A DNA stretch of 11,964 bases from Bacillota bacterium (lineage in GTDB: Bacteria; Bacillota; Clostridia; Christensenellales; SZUA-584). How positions within the stretch are numbered: the stretch's first letter is position 1; each line of letters opens with the position of its first letter. Below the pieces are notes generated by a model. That model worked only from the letters and a program-made list of their open reading frames with translations. It searched no databases and was not told the origin of the DNA. Shown here piece after piece: positions 1-7,075 of the stretch. Both the position numbers and the translations under genes were made by a program. The stretch lies in contig JAEZIW010000026.1 in assembly GCA_023436525.1 (NCBI GenBank), positions 1-11,964 of the forward strand, given 5' to 3'.

Positions 1-69
1 CATTAGGGGGTATATGCTTTTTGAACGAAAACAGATGACTATGCAAGCACCCGCATCGTGGCGTTGTTT

Positions 70-90
70 CATGCTGGTCAACCGAGCATG
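70..90 (+). other. Small hairpin upstream of the AEC permease gene
   Basis: The arms CATGCT (70-75) and AGCATG (85-90) are perfect complements, and GGT/ACC inside can extend the stem with one bulged G. No T-run follows, so it is not a convincing terminator. It lies about 50 bases before the permease start and could be an operator or a leader structure. Nothing else convincing is seen in bases 1-140; no clear promoter could be placed there. Confidence 0.25.
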
Positions 91-140
91 ATTCTGATAA
101 ACTAAACCCGCACTTATATCAGTCATAATCGGAGGAAATT

Positions 141-1070
141 ATGGATAAGCTCATCGGTGTGCTGCAAATGATATTGCCCGTGGTGCTGATGCTCGGCATC
201 GGTATGGTTTGCCGCAAAAAAGGCATCATACAAAAGCAGGGAATCACGGGGCTCAAGGCGCTCGTCGTCAATGTCACGCTGCCTGCCGTGCTGCTCAAGG
301 CGTTTATGACCGCCTCGTATGGCCTTGGTATTGTCATCACCGCTTTATCGATGTTCGCCGTGTGCCTTGCGGCGCTCGGGCTTGGGTTTGCTTTTAAAAA
401 GCTTACGAAAACACCGATATCCACCGTTCCGTTTCTTTTCTCCGGTTTCGAAGCGGGTATGCTCGGTTATGCGCTCTACACGCTGCTGTTCGGCGCGGAT
501 GCCGTGACCGATTTTGCGACCGTCGACTTGGGCCAGGTGCTTTTCGTGTTCACCGTGTACCTGACTGTGCTGAACGGTGATGCACAGCGTTCCCCCAAAT
601 CCGTCATCAAAGGCATGGTCTCTTCCCCGGTCATCATTTCTATTGCTGTTGGCGTATTGCTCGGCGCAACCGGGCTCGCCGGTCTAATCAGTGCTTCGCC
701 GGCAGGCAGTATCGTGATGAATGCGCTGGATTTCATCGCCGTCCCCACCGCCGCTGTCATTTTGTTTGTGGTCGGGTTCGATCTGGAATTCAAAAAAGCC
801 AAGCTTTCGCTCGCCTTATCCGTGGTGTTCTCGCGGCTTATTATCATGGCGGCGCTTTGCGTGCTTGTGCTCCTTGGCCTTGGCGCGGTGATACCCGTCA
901 GCGAAACACTCAAATGGGCCGTTATCTTAATGTTCCTGCTGCCTCCGCCGTTCGTGCTGCCCATATTCGGCAAGAATGAAAATGAGAACGCCTTTGTCTC
1001 CGCATCGCTCTCGCTGTCTACGTTGCTGTCACTAGCGGCCTTTGCTGTTATCGCCGTGCTCATTGTTTAG
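141..1070 (+). CDS. AEC-family (auxin efflux carrier-like) permease
   Basis: A 309-residue, very hydrophobic protein of the AEC family (Pfam Mem_trans), which in bacteria are integral-membrane permeases, often for small organic acids; the substrate cannot be read from the sequence. The length matches the usual 300-320 residues. Hydrophobic segments run the whole length in the two-half pattern of the family. The first helix is near residues 6-24, followed by a basic patch (RKKG) and the typical N-V-T-L-P motif at residues 44-48. The second half carries the P268-P270 proline run in a membrane segment and a polar K278-N283 stretch before the last helix. The ATG follows GGAGG with 6 bases between. 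No regulator adjoins it. Its last 11 bases overlap the 3' end of the convergent TSUP gene, leaving no room for a terminator between them. The family call is firm; the substrate is unknown. Confidence 0.87.
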   Translation: MDKLIGVLQMILPVVLMLGIGMVCRKKGIIQKQGITGLKALVVNVTLPAVLLKAFMTASYGLGIVITALSMFAVCLAALGLGFAFKKLTKTPISTVPFLFSGFEAGMLGYALYTLLFGADAVTDFATVDLGQVLFVFTVYLTVLNGDAQRSPKSVIKGMVSSPVIISIAVGVLLGATGLAGLISASPAGSIVMNALDFIAVPTAAVILFVVGFDLEFKKAKLSLALSVVFSRLIIMAALCVLVLLGLGAVIPVSETLKWAVILMFLLPPPFVLPIFGKNENENAFVSASLSLSTLLSLAAFAVIAVLIV

Positions 1071-1440
1071 TTTTCTTAAGCCTCGGGGCGATTTCCGAGC
1101 GCCAAACCCTCAGCAGTGCCGCGATAATTAAGAACACCGCAAACACAGTGCGCAGTACGCCTTCCTCAGTAGCTGATGCAACCCAGTATCCGCCCACACC
1201 GCCAAACACGCCAAACAGCGTTAAAAAAAGCGCCGGTTTAGCGCTGACGGTTTTTCGACGAAAATGCGAAACCAATGCGGCAGCCGCCATGGGCAGATAC
1301 GCAAACAGCGTCATGCCTTGCGCCTCGTGCTGGCTTATGCCCATAAGCAGCGTGAGCGCCGGTATCAGCACAATACCGCCGCCAAGGCCCATACCGCCGA
1401 CGATACCGAAAAGCACGCCCAGCAGCGCAAACAGTATCAA
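1060..1440 (-). CDS. TSUP (TauE/SafE) half-transporter, second subunit
   Basis: A 126-residue membrane protein that resembles one half of a TauE/SafE (TSUP) permease. TSUP permeases are involved in moving sulfite, sulfonates or other anions. It has about four hydrophobic segments, the glycine signature GMGLGGG near residues 16-22, then I-V-L-I-P-A, and a basic C-terminus. I place the start at the TTG at 1440-1438: AAGGA (1452-1448) sits 7 bases upstream, and the T-T-G-A overlaps the stop of the preceding gene. An upstream extension to 1566 is open but would give a basic, glycine-rich N-terminus that only mirrors the previous gene. Together with the upstream gene it makes a length near 240 residues, about one full TSUP protein, so the two products probably assemble as a heteromer. 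That is inference. The ion transported is not known. Confidence 0.78.
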   Translation of the reverse strand: MILFALLGVLFGIVGGMGLGGGIVLIPALTLLMGISQHEAQGMTLFAYLPMAAAALVSHFRRKTVSAKPALFLTLFGVFGGVGGYWVASATEEGVLRTVFAVFLIIAALLRVWRSEIAPRLKKTKQ

Positions 1441-1787
1441 AACAGCATCCTTATGCCCGAAGCCAGCATCAGCACCGTGAATATATTGTTGAGCAGCCGC
1501 ACCCCCACGCGTTTTAAGCAATACGCGCCCAACAGCCCGCCCGCCGCCGCACCGCCGCACAGCCACAGCGTGCTAATTAGCGGCACATAACCGCCCATGG
1601 TGTACATCACCGCCGAAACGGCGGACACAGGAAAGATAACCGCCAGCGATGTGGCATGTGCCCTTTTTTCCTCCACACCCATGCGTTCCAGACCTTCCAC
1701 CACTGCAATGCCGCCGCCCGAACCGAACAAACCGGCACAGAAGCCCGAAACAGCACCGACTCCTGCGCTTTTCACCTTATGTTTCAT
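1437..1787 (-). CDS. TSUP (TauE/SafE) half-transporter, first subunit
   Basis: A 116-residue membrane protein equivalent to the other half of a TSUP permease. The signature GLFGSGGG (about residues 19-26) lies in the first membrane segment, and three further hydrophobic segments follow. The start chosen is the ATG at 1787, with GGAGG (1799-1795) 7 bases upstream; an in-frame ATG at 1871 has no good ribosome binding site and adds a non-family extension. The stop TGA shares bases with the TTG start of the downstream half gene, which points to translational coupling and fixed stoichiometry. Both genes carry an N-half style glycine signature, consistent with the internal duplication known for TSUP proteins. 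I see no frameshift remnant: both starts have their own ribosome binding site, so this looks like a true two-gene arrangement rather than a broken gene. Confidence 0.78.
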   Translation of the reverse strand: MKHKVKSAGVGAVSGFCAGLFGSGGGIAVVEGLERMGVEEKRAHATSLAVIFPVSAVSAVMYTMGGYVPLISTLWLCGGAAAGGLLGAYCLKRVGVRLLNNIFTVLMLASGIRMLF

Positions 1788-1878
1788 TGCGCGTCCTCCG
1801 CCGTTATTTTTCTCCGGTGTCTGTTTCAATATTCGCCAAACGTTTAAATATAAAACAGGTAAGCTTAACATAGATTTA

Positions 1879-1907
1879 TCTTATAACCGCCGCTTTGCCG
1901 ATATAAT
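1879..1907 (+). promoter_or_regulatory. Candidate promoter for the PIN-PhoH transcript
   Basis: A perfect TATAAT lies at 1902-1907. The -35 region at 17-bp spacing (TCTTAT, 1879-1884) is poor. It is the only convincing -10 box between the divergent TSUP pair and the PIN-PhoH gene. A start near 1914 would give a leader of about 150 bases carrying the small ORF and hairpin listed below. Confidence 0.35.
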
Positions 1908-1943
1908 GAATAACAGACATTGACGATTAAGGTGCTGAATTTG

Positions 1944-2069
1944 ATGGACGAAGATTTTTCGAACGCTCTCATACAGTATACCGACAACATGTACAATCAG
2001 TTGATGCATTTCGCCGCCTCAAAAACGGCGATTTATTTTTTATACGCAAAAAGGGGGCCGCATAGGTGA
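1944..2069 (+). CDS. Possible 41-residue leader peptide upstream of phoH
   Basis: An ATG-started ORF of 41 codons. It begins M-D-E-D-F-S-N-A-L-I and ends Y-A-K-R-G-P-H-R, with an acidic front and a basic tail. A modest AAGGTG lies 9-10 bases upstream of the ATG. Its TGA stop (2067-2069) overlaps the GTG start (2066-2068) of the PIN-PhoH gene, a GTGA overlap typical of translationally coupled genes. A terminator-like hairpin lies inside its coding sequence. No family is recognised. It may be a real small protein, a translated leader controlling the downstream gene, or chance. The overlap is the main evidence; the weak ribosome binding site argues against it. Confidence 0.35.
   Translation: MDEDFSNALIQYTDNMYNQLMHFAASKTAIYFLYAKRGPHR
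2011..2041 (+). terminator. Terminator-like hairpin in the phoH leader
   Basis: TCGCCG (2011-2016) pairs with CGGCGA (2026-2031) around a 9-base loop, followed by TTTATTTTTT (2032-2041). The stem is only 6 bp, so it is a weak intrinsic terminator. No complete gene ends just upstream on this strand; it would act on the leader of the PIN-PhoH gene, 25 bases before its start. Confidence 0.3.
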
Positions 2070-3436
2070 CCAGACAGGAAAACAGAAAAAACTACGTGCT
2101 CGACACCAATGTTCTGATGCACGACCCGTGGTGCTTTAAGAACTTTGTCGGAAACGATGTGTACATCCCCGTCACGGTGCTCGAAGAGCTCGACCACCTA
2201 AAATCACGTGACGGTTTGGCCGGTTATCAGGCGCGCGAAGCTGTGCGCACATTGCACCGCACCATTGACGGCTACGGACGTCAGTATGTGAACAGCGGTA
2301 TCACGCTTAAAAACGGAATTGTACTGAAAGTGACCTACACCGAAGCCGCAGACCAGACGTTTCCGTTCGGCGAAGACAAAAACGACAACCGCATCCTCTC
2401 ATGCGCGCTGCAGCTTAAGGAAAGCCTGCCTGAGATGGAAACCATACTCGTATCCAAGGACGTGTGCCTTCGTATTAAAGCCGAAATATGCGGCATCACC
2501 TCGCAGGATTATGAGACGGATAAGCTAAAAGCCGATGAGCTGTACTCGGGTCAGCAGGCCGTCAGCCTGACGGACAAAAGCATCGCGAGTATCTATTCGG
2601 GCGGCGCAAAGCCGCCAAAAGGAACGGCGCTCTTGCCGAATGAATTCGCCGTCATTTCATCGCCTGCCAAGCATGAAGATCCGATCATCACGCGCTTCGA
2701 CGGCAACCGGCTGGTGCCGCTGCATTACGAAAACTATTCGGCATGGGGCTTAAGGCCAATCAATCCCGAGCAGGTGATGGCCTTTGAGCTGCTGATGGAC
2801 CCCGCCGTTTCCTTTGTTTCCATCACAGGCGGCGCAGGCAGCGGCAAAACGGTGCTGGCCACGGCTGTCGCGCTCGAAAAGGTGCTCGAACAGCGTGAGT
2901 ACCGCAAGGTTGTGTTTGTGCGCCCCACCGTGCCTGCCGGCAACGATATCGGCTATCTGCCCGGCACCGAGGAAGAAAAACTGCGCCCGTGGATGGGCAG
3001 CTTTTATGACGCGATTGATTTTCTGATGTCGTCCGACAAGGACGGCGGGCGCGTGAAGCGGGCCAAGCGCGTGGAAGACGGCTTTCAGGTGGAGCAGTTT
3101 ATCGACGATTTCAGGCGGCGCGGCATTTTTGAAATCAAATCGTTCACGTACATGCGCGGGCGCACGATTTCGGATGCGATTGTGATTGTGGACGAAGCGC
3201 AGGAGATTACGCCGCATTTAGCCAAGCTGATGCTCACACGTGCGGGCAAAAACTCGAAGTTTATATTCCTTGGCGACCCGTCTGACAACCAGATCGACAA
3301 TGTGCTGGTAGACTCCAAATCGAACGGTCTTGTGTATGTGGTGGAACGCATGAAGAATCACCCGATTACGGGCCATGTCACATTAAAGCAGGTGGAACGC
3401 AGCGGTCTTGCGTCTCTTGCCGAGAAGAATCTCTGA
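2066..3436 (+). CDS. PIN domain-PhoH-family ATPase (PhoH2/YlaK-like)
   Basis: A 456-residue cytoplasmic protein with an N-terminal PIN nuclease fold and a C-terminal PhoH P-loop ATPase, the architecture of PhoH2 and Bacillus YlaK. Mycobacterial PhoH2 unwinds and cleaves RNA, so an RNA-processing or decay role is likely. In the PIN part (about residues 9-140) the acidic residues expected in the active site are present: D13 in Y-V-L-D-T-N-V-L, E40/E41, D104/D107 in the D-K-N-D-N-R segment and D132 in V-S-K-D. The ATPase has Walker A GGAGSGKT at 255-262 and Walker B with D376-E377-A-Q. Both sites look intact. The length is normal for the family. The GTG start has AAGGGGG 8 bases upstream and overlaps the stop of a possible leader ORF. 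A strong hairpin terminator follows about 50 bases after the stop, so the gene is probably transcribed alone or with the leader ORF only. Confidence 0.93.
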   Translation: MTRQENRKNYVLDTNVLMHDPWCFKNFVGNDVYIPVTVLEELDHLKSRDGLAGYQAREAVRTLHRTIDGYGRQYVNSGITLKNGIVLKVTYTEAADQTFPFGEDKNDNRILSCALQLKESLPEMETILVSKDVCLRIKAEICGITSQDYETDKLKADELYSGQQAVSLTDKSIASIYSGGAKPPKGTALLPNEFAVISSPAKHEDPIITRFDGNRLVPLHYENYSAWGLRPINPEQVMAFELLMDPAVSFVSITGGAGSGKTVLATAVALEKVLEQREYRKVVFVRPTVPAGNDIGYLPGTEEEKLRPWMGSFYDAIDFLMSSDKDGGRVKRAKRVEDGFQVEQFIDDFRRRGIFEIKSFTYMRGRTISDAIVIVDEAQEITPHLAKLMLTRAGKNSKFIFLGDPSDNQIDNVLVDSKSNGLVYVVERMKNHPITGHVTLKQVERSGLASLAEKNL

Positions 3437-3486
3437 GAACTTAAAGGGGCTTCGTTGTCCTCCTCAACGATATTCCCTAACGTCCC

Positions 3487-3520
3487 GCAAGGCGGCTGTT
3501 TGCCGCCTTGTTTGCATTTC
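3487..3520 (+). terminator. Intrinsic terminator after the PIN-PhoH gene
   Basis: CAAGGCGGC (3488-3496) and GCCGCCTTG (3502-3510) form a perfect 9-bp stem around a 5-base loop, followed by TTTGCATTTC. The T-run is interrupted but the stem is very stable. It separates the PIN-PhoH gene from the lipoprotein gene. Confidence 0.75.
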
Positions 3521-3538
3521 ACTGTTTATGGAATTGTG

Positions 3539-3567
3539 TTGATTTTTGGGTGTTTTCCATTTATTAT
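3539..3567 (+). promoter_or_regulatory. Sigma-A type promoter of the lipoprotein gene
   Basis: TTGATT (3539-3544) and TATTAT (3562-3567) are separated by exactly 17 bp, a good match to the housekeeping consensus. It lies after the preceding terminator and about 40 bases before the lipoprotein start, so the predicted 5' leader is only about 30 bases. Confidence 0.65.
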
Positions 3568-3604
3568 GTCTGTATGCATACTGATGAACAAGGAGACAAT
3601 ATAT

Positions 3605-4147
3605 ATGAAAAAAACCGCTGTCCTGATTCTTGCCATACTGATCATGTCGTTATTTACAGCATGCAGCTTTCTGCCGCTTGCCGGCGATAAAAACGACAAT
3701 ACGACGAAAGATGTAACCAGCAGCGACGGGCAGCTTCAGCTGACCGTGCCCAGCAGCTTTAAGGAAACCAAAAATCTCAACGACGTAGCGAATCTTCAAT
3801 TGATGAATGTAGCCAAAGAGCAGTATACCGTCACCATCTACGAATCCAAGATTGATTTGAGCGACGATTTTACCTTAGATGATTATCTTGATATCATTAA
3901 GCAAAACATGTCTTCCTCAATGGATTCTCCGGATTTTTCGGACGTTGAAACAAAAACCATCGGCGGTATTGATGCGAGACAATATACTCTGTCGGGAGAG
4001 ATTGATAAAATCAAGCTCAAATATTTGGTAACTTTGCTTGAAACTGATAAGGGTTTTTATCAGATTATCTCTTGGTCGCTTCCGAGCCGTTTCGATGATG
4101 CATTGGAGGTTTTCCAAAAGACCGCCGACTCGTTCAAAGAACTATAA
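3605..4147 (+). CDS. Secreted lipoprotein, PsbP/DcrB-like fold suspected
   Basis: A 180-residue lipoprotein. The N-terminus has a KK pair, a hydrophobic stretch (residues 5-17) and the lipobox F-T-A-C with the lipidated cysteine at residue 20, so the mature protein is anchored on the outer face of the membrane. The mature part opens with an Asp/Thr/Ser-rich linker, then a domain starting near S-D-G-Q-L-Q-L-T-V-P (about residue 42). Its alternating strands, an acidic helix and a final amphipathic helix ending F-Q-K-T-A-D-S-F resemble the PsbP/DcrB/Mog1-type small domain seen in many Clostridia lipoproteins. That fold is inferred from pattern only and the function is unknown. The ATG is preceded by AAGGAG with 9 bases between. 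A longer in-frame reading from 3455 is rejected because it would span the upstream terminator and promoter. It stands alone, flanked by its own promoter and terminator. Confidence 0.85.
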   Translation: MKKTAVLILAILIMSLFTACSFLPLAGDKNDNTTKDVTSSDGQLQLTVPSSFKETKNLNDVANLQLMNVAKEQYTVTIYESKIDLSDDFTLDDYLDIIKQNMSSSMDSPDFSDVETKTIGGIDARQYTLSGEIDKIKLKYLVTLLETDKGFYQIISWSLPSRFDDALEVFQKTADSFKEL

Positions 4148-4190
4148 GAATTGCCAAAGTGCTTTTAAACAAAGCTCTCAGACTACTGAC

Positions 4191-4233
4191 AAACGCCCTG
4201 TTTTCAAATGAAAATGGGGCGTTTCATTTTGTT
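4191..4233 (+). terminator. Strong intrinsic terminator after the lipoprotein gene
   Basis: AAACGCCC (4191-4198) pairs with GGGCGTTT (4217-4224). The stem continues through two G-T pairs and TTTTCA/TGAAAA to a 2-base loop, giving about 16 bp in all, followed by CATTTTGTT. A very stable terminator that can also form on the other strand. Confidence 0.8.
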
Positions 4234-4334
4234 AGGCGAAAGATGCCAAGGAATTAAATGAGATAAACTGTTGGCACAAATGGGCACAAAACCGCCTGTC
4301 CAGTATCAGCGCAATCCATGTTCAGCACTGCTGA

Positions 4335-4427
4335 CTGCGAAGTGGAAAGCATCCCATGGTAAAGCGCTTTGAGCATGGGATTTCAGTCCACTACGCAGCC
4401 GACTCGCTTACGCTCACTCGAAATGAC
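4335..4427. repeat. Palindromic intergenic repeat element
   Basis: Nested inverted repeats: CTGCG/CGCAG (4335-4339, 4394-4398), AGTGGA/TCCACT (4341-4346, 4387-4392) and ATCCCATG/CATGGGAT (4351-4358, 4374-4381), with a palindrome AAAGCGCTTT (4361-4370) in the apical loop. The tail at 4401-4427 reads, on the minus strand, GTCATTTCGAGTGAGCG..., which resembles a class of dispersed bacterial intergenic repeats starting GTCATTTCGAGCG. It lies between two convergent genes and encodes nothing. It may be a miniature mobile or REP-like element, or a structured RNA. The rest of the 4235-4486 gap holds a short direct repeat (GGCACAAA at 4273 and 4283) and no gene. Confidence 0.5.
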
Positions 4428-4452
4428 CGAAGGAGTTTTGTCAGCAACATGC

Positions 4453-4472
4453 GCGGGCAATAAACCGCCCGC
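4453..4472 (-). terminator. Hairpin just after the Cache-CheW gene
   Basis: GCGGGC (4453-4458) pairs with GCCCGC (4467-4472) around an 8-base loop, 14 bases after the stop of the minus-strand gene. No T-run follows on that strand, so it is at best a weak or factor-assisted 3' end. Confidence 0.3.
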
Positions 4473-4486
4473 TACTTTCGTCCAAT

Positions 4487-7075
4487 CTATGCGCTTTTCT
4501 CCTCGTTCATCTTCTCCAGTAGCCCGAGAATCTCTTCCCAGTCATAGCCCGCCTGATTTTGCTGCACCTTGGTTAACAGCGCCTCGTGATTGAGAACCAG
4601 CATGTTACAGTCGCGCTCTGCGCGAATGCTAAGTATCCCCGCTACAGATGATGCCCCGCCAAAACCCGGCACGGGCTTTATATCCTCCGCGTTAACTTCC
4701 AGCACGCTGCAAAGCTCGTCCACCTCCAGCGCAATAAACACGTCGTCAGCAGGCTTCAATATCAGCAGGTGACCGCCGGACGGTGACGCGTCTGCATTCT
4801 TAAACAGTGAATGCGTGTTTACCACCGCGATGTACTCGCCGCGATAATAAAGCGCACCGCGTATCAAGACGTTAAACTCAGGCAGCTGTACCACATTGCT
4901 TAAATCCGTGGCTTCGTACACCACCTCTTGTTTCAGCGCGAACAGTTGACCGTTGATGCCAAAAGCCACGAGCTTCTCTCTCGCCGCACCAATTTTCAGC
5001 ATGATATCCCGCTGCTCAATCACTGTTTTCGAGTGCAGTGCCAGCCCCGGCTCACTCGCGGCATCTGTCAGCTTTTCAAATACGAATGCCAGCACGTCAT
5101 TGGTATAGCCGTCGCTGCTTTTGTATTCGCGATAACTCGAGGAACACGCACAGCCCACCGCATAATAGCTGCCGTTGTAAACGAGTATCTCTTGCCGCAC
5201 TTCGCCGTTTTTGATATCAAAAAGAGCTTCCGGGAGCCTCAGCTTCTCCCCCACAGGCTGCTCACCTGTTGATGAGATAACGCTGCCCTTCCTGTCGGCA
5301 AACACCGCAAACGTCTCTTTTTTCGATTTCAGCGCATCTTTCAGCATAGCCTGAAACTCAAACTCGCTGTCGAACACGATGCCGATACCGCCCACAACCC
5401 GGCCGGGAATCATCATATCCGTGACCGACGCGCTGTAGATATAGGTGTGTTTTCCGTCATACAGCCCCGTCTCCTCGAACGGTGACACAAAGTATTTTTC
5501 AGGCTTTGAGTTGGTGAGCGTGTTATGGATGAACGCACTGCTCAGTGTCGTCCCCACATCTTTGCGACATTCGGGGTTCGACACCGCCACAATTCGGCCC
5601 GACTTGTCATATAAAAACAAATTGCTGTACACCGTGTATAAGCTGTGGATGTAAGCGAGAATTTTGGTCAGCTTGGCCTGATCGGAATCGCTGATGCTGT
5701 CCTGCGCAAGTATCGAGCGAAACGTGGAGTTGAGCACCCACCACCGGCAGTCGTTGGCGCGCTCATACAGGTTTCTGTCCATGATATCGATGCACAGTGA
5801 AGCGAGGAACCCCGCGTCGATCAGACTCGTGGAGATCACGGTAGAAAACAAATCTGCCACGGATTTTTTGAAAAGGCTGCTCGTTCCCGCACCGATCTTG
5901 CCGATGTTCGCAAGTATGGGCTTAAGCAGTCTAAACTCCTCATCGCTGCCGTTTTCCTTGTCGATGAGCTGTCCGTTGTAAACAATGCGCTTCAAAGATC
6001 TGTTGATGGTTTGCGTCTGCACAATAATTTCATTGAGCGCGACGGAGAACGAATCGGCCTTGCCCATCAGCGCACCCGCCACACCACTGTCGATACCCTG
6101 AATTTCCGATTTTTCTTTGAAAGCGAGATGCAGCGGTTGCATCACCATGCCGCGCCAGCCAAGCCCATAGTAATCCTGATAGCCCTGCGTCGGCACCGTT
6201 TTGACCACATACGCAAGGCCACGGTAGTAAACAACGCCGTTTTGTCCCTCCTCTACCGTTTCAACAGTTATGCCCGTGGGCACATGGTTCTCATCGTTGC
6301 TTGCAATCACTGTGTCATGCTCATCCACAATCAGAATAACCGAGCCGTCATAGTCAGTCGACAGCTTTTTGAATATCAATTCCATCTCATTCTCAAAACG
6401 GAAGCACAGGCAGATGACGCCGATCACGTCCGCCGAATCCTCCGCATAAATACGGCTTGTGAAAATGTGAGCCTTGCGTTTGGCCGGCTGCAGCGGCGAG
6501 GGCGCAAACAGCTCAAAAAAGCTCTCTGTTGATTCCAGCGTTTTAATCACAACAGGCGCGTCAATCTGCTTTCCGAGTATCTCGTTGTTCTGATCGAGAT
6601 TGGCCAGCACTCTAAGGTTTTTGTCGAGTATAATAACCTCTTCATAAACCGAGTATTTCGCGACGTACTCACGCAAACGTGCCACAATCTTTTCACGCGC
6701 GCTTTGGTCATTCTCGCTGCGGGCAACGAATGTGCGTATATCGTCGTCTGTCGCAAGAAACCCCACATCCGCCGTGCGTTCATACAAGTTGCGGATCAGC
6801 ACATCCACAGCCACCTGAGCCTTGGATATCAGTTTTTGCTCCATCTTATTCAGCGTTTCTGTCACCAGCGTATCCACAAGCTGCTGCTGCAGATTCTCAA
6901 AACTGTTCTGAGTTGCTGTCATGGTGGGAATCAAAGTTTTGCTTTGATGCGGGCAGTTGATTTCGCAGAGCAGTTTAATGTTTTCCCACTGCCCATTGAG
7001 CAGCGTGATGCGTGCCTTGCATTTGGCAACATCCGCCATGTAGCTTAAATAATCGTTCTTTTTGTAGATAACCAT
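4487..7075 (-). CDS. Soluble tandem Cache-like sensor with C-terminal CheW domain
   Basis: A protein of 862 residues with no signal peptide and no membrane-spanning helix, so it should be cytoplasmic. It contains an internal duplication: two units, about residues 65-325 and 405-665, each opening with a long helix, then the same R-N-L-Y-E-R motif (95-100 and 434-439), then a mixed alpha/beta part typical of Cache ligand-binding modules (for example the segments V-I-I-L-D-K-N-L-R-V-L and L-F-L-Y-D-K-S-G-R-I-V). The C-terminus (about 697-837) is a CheW domain, with the segment I-R-G-A-L-Y-Y-R-G-E-Y-I-A-V-V near 738-752 and V-D-E near 785. CheW couples receptors to the kinase CheA. No methyl-accepting signalling helix bundle or kinase domain is present, so this appears to be a sensor fused to an adaptor. 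The ATG at 7075 has AAGGAGG 8 bases upstream; a GTG at 7084 lies inside that site and is rejected. No other chemotaxis gene is visible nearby. The CheW call is firm; Cache is by pattern; the ligand is unknown. Confidence 0.85.
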   Translation of the reverse strand: MVIYKKNDYLSYMADVAKCKARITLLNGQWENIKLLCEINCPHQSKTLIPTMTATQNSFENLQQQLVDTLVTETLNKMEQKLISKAQVAVDVLIRNLYERTADVGFLATDDDIRTFVARSENDQSAREKIVARLREYVAKYSVYEEVIILDKNLRVLANLDQNNEILGKQIDAPVVIKTLESTESFFELFAPSPLQPAKRKAHIFTSRIYAEDSADVIGVICLCFRFENEMELIFKKLSTDYDGSVILIVDEHDTVIASNDENHVPTGITVETVEEGQNGVVYYRGLAYVVKTVPTQGYQDYYGLGWRGMVMQPLHLAFKEKSEIQGIDSGVAGALMGKADSFSVALNEIIVQTQTINRSLKRIVYNGQLIDKENGSDEEFRLLKPILANIGKIGAGTSSLFKKSVADLFSTVISTSLIDAGFLASLCIDIMDRNLYERANDCRWWVLNSTFRSILAQDSISDSDQAKLTKILAYIHSLYTVYSNLFLYDKSGRIVAVSNPECRKDVGTTLSSAFIHNTLTNSKPEKYFVSPFEETGLYDGKHTYIYSASVTDMMIPGRVVGGIGIVFDSEFEFQAMLKDALKSKKETFAVFADRKGSVISSTGEQPVGEKLRLPEALFDIKNGEVRQEILVYNGSYYAVGCACSSSYREYKSSDGYTNDVLAFVFEKLTDAASEPGLALHSKTVIEQRDIMLKIGAAREKLVAFGINGQLFALKQEVVYEATDLSNVVQLPEFNVLIRGALYYRGEYIAVVNTHSLFKNADASPSGGHLLILKPADDVFIALEVDELCSVLEVNAEDIKPVPGFGGASSVAGILSIRAERDCNMLVLNHEALLTKVQQNQAGYDWEEILGLLEKMNEEKSA

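Noticed and set aside
14..91. 25-codon ORF upstream of the AEC permease
   Set aside because: The purine-rich stretch is only 3 bases from the ATG and the peptide shows no features; likely chance.
1788..1871. Upstream in-frame ATG (1871) for the first TSUP half
   Set aside because: No ribosome binding site, and the extra 28 residues do not look like the family; the ATG at 1787 has GGAGG at 7 bases.
3455..3604. N-terminally extended reading of the lipoprotein
   Set aside because: It would cross a strong terminator and the promoter, and would bury the lipobox signal peptide.
4273..4290. GGCACAAA direct repeat as a phage attachment site or integrase remnant
   Set aside because: Two short copies only, no integrase or tRNA gene nearby; not enough to call.
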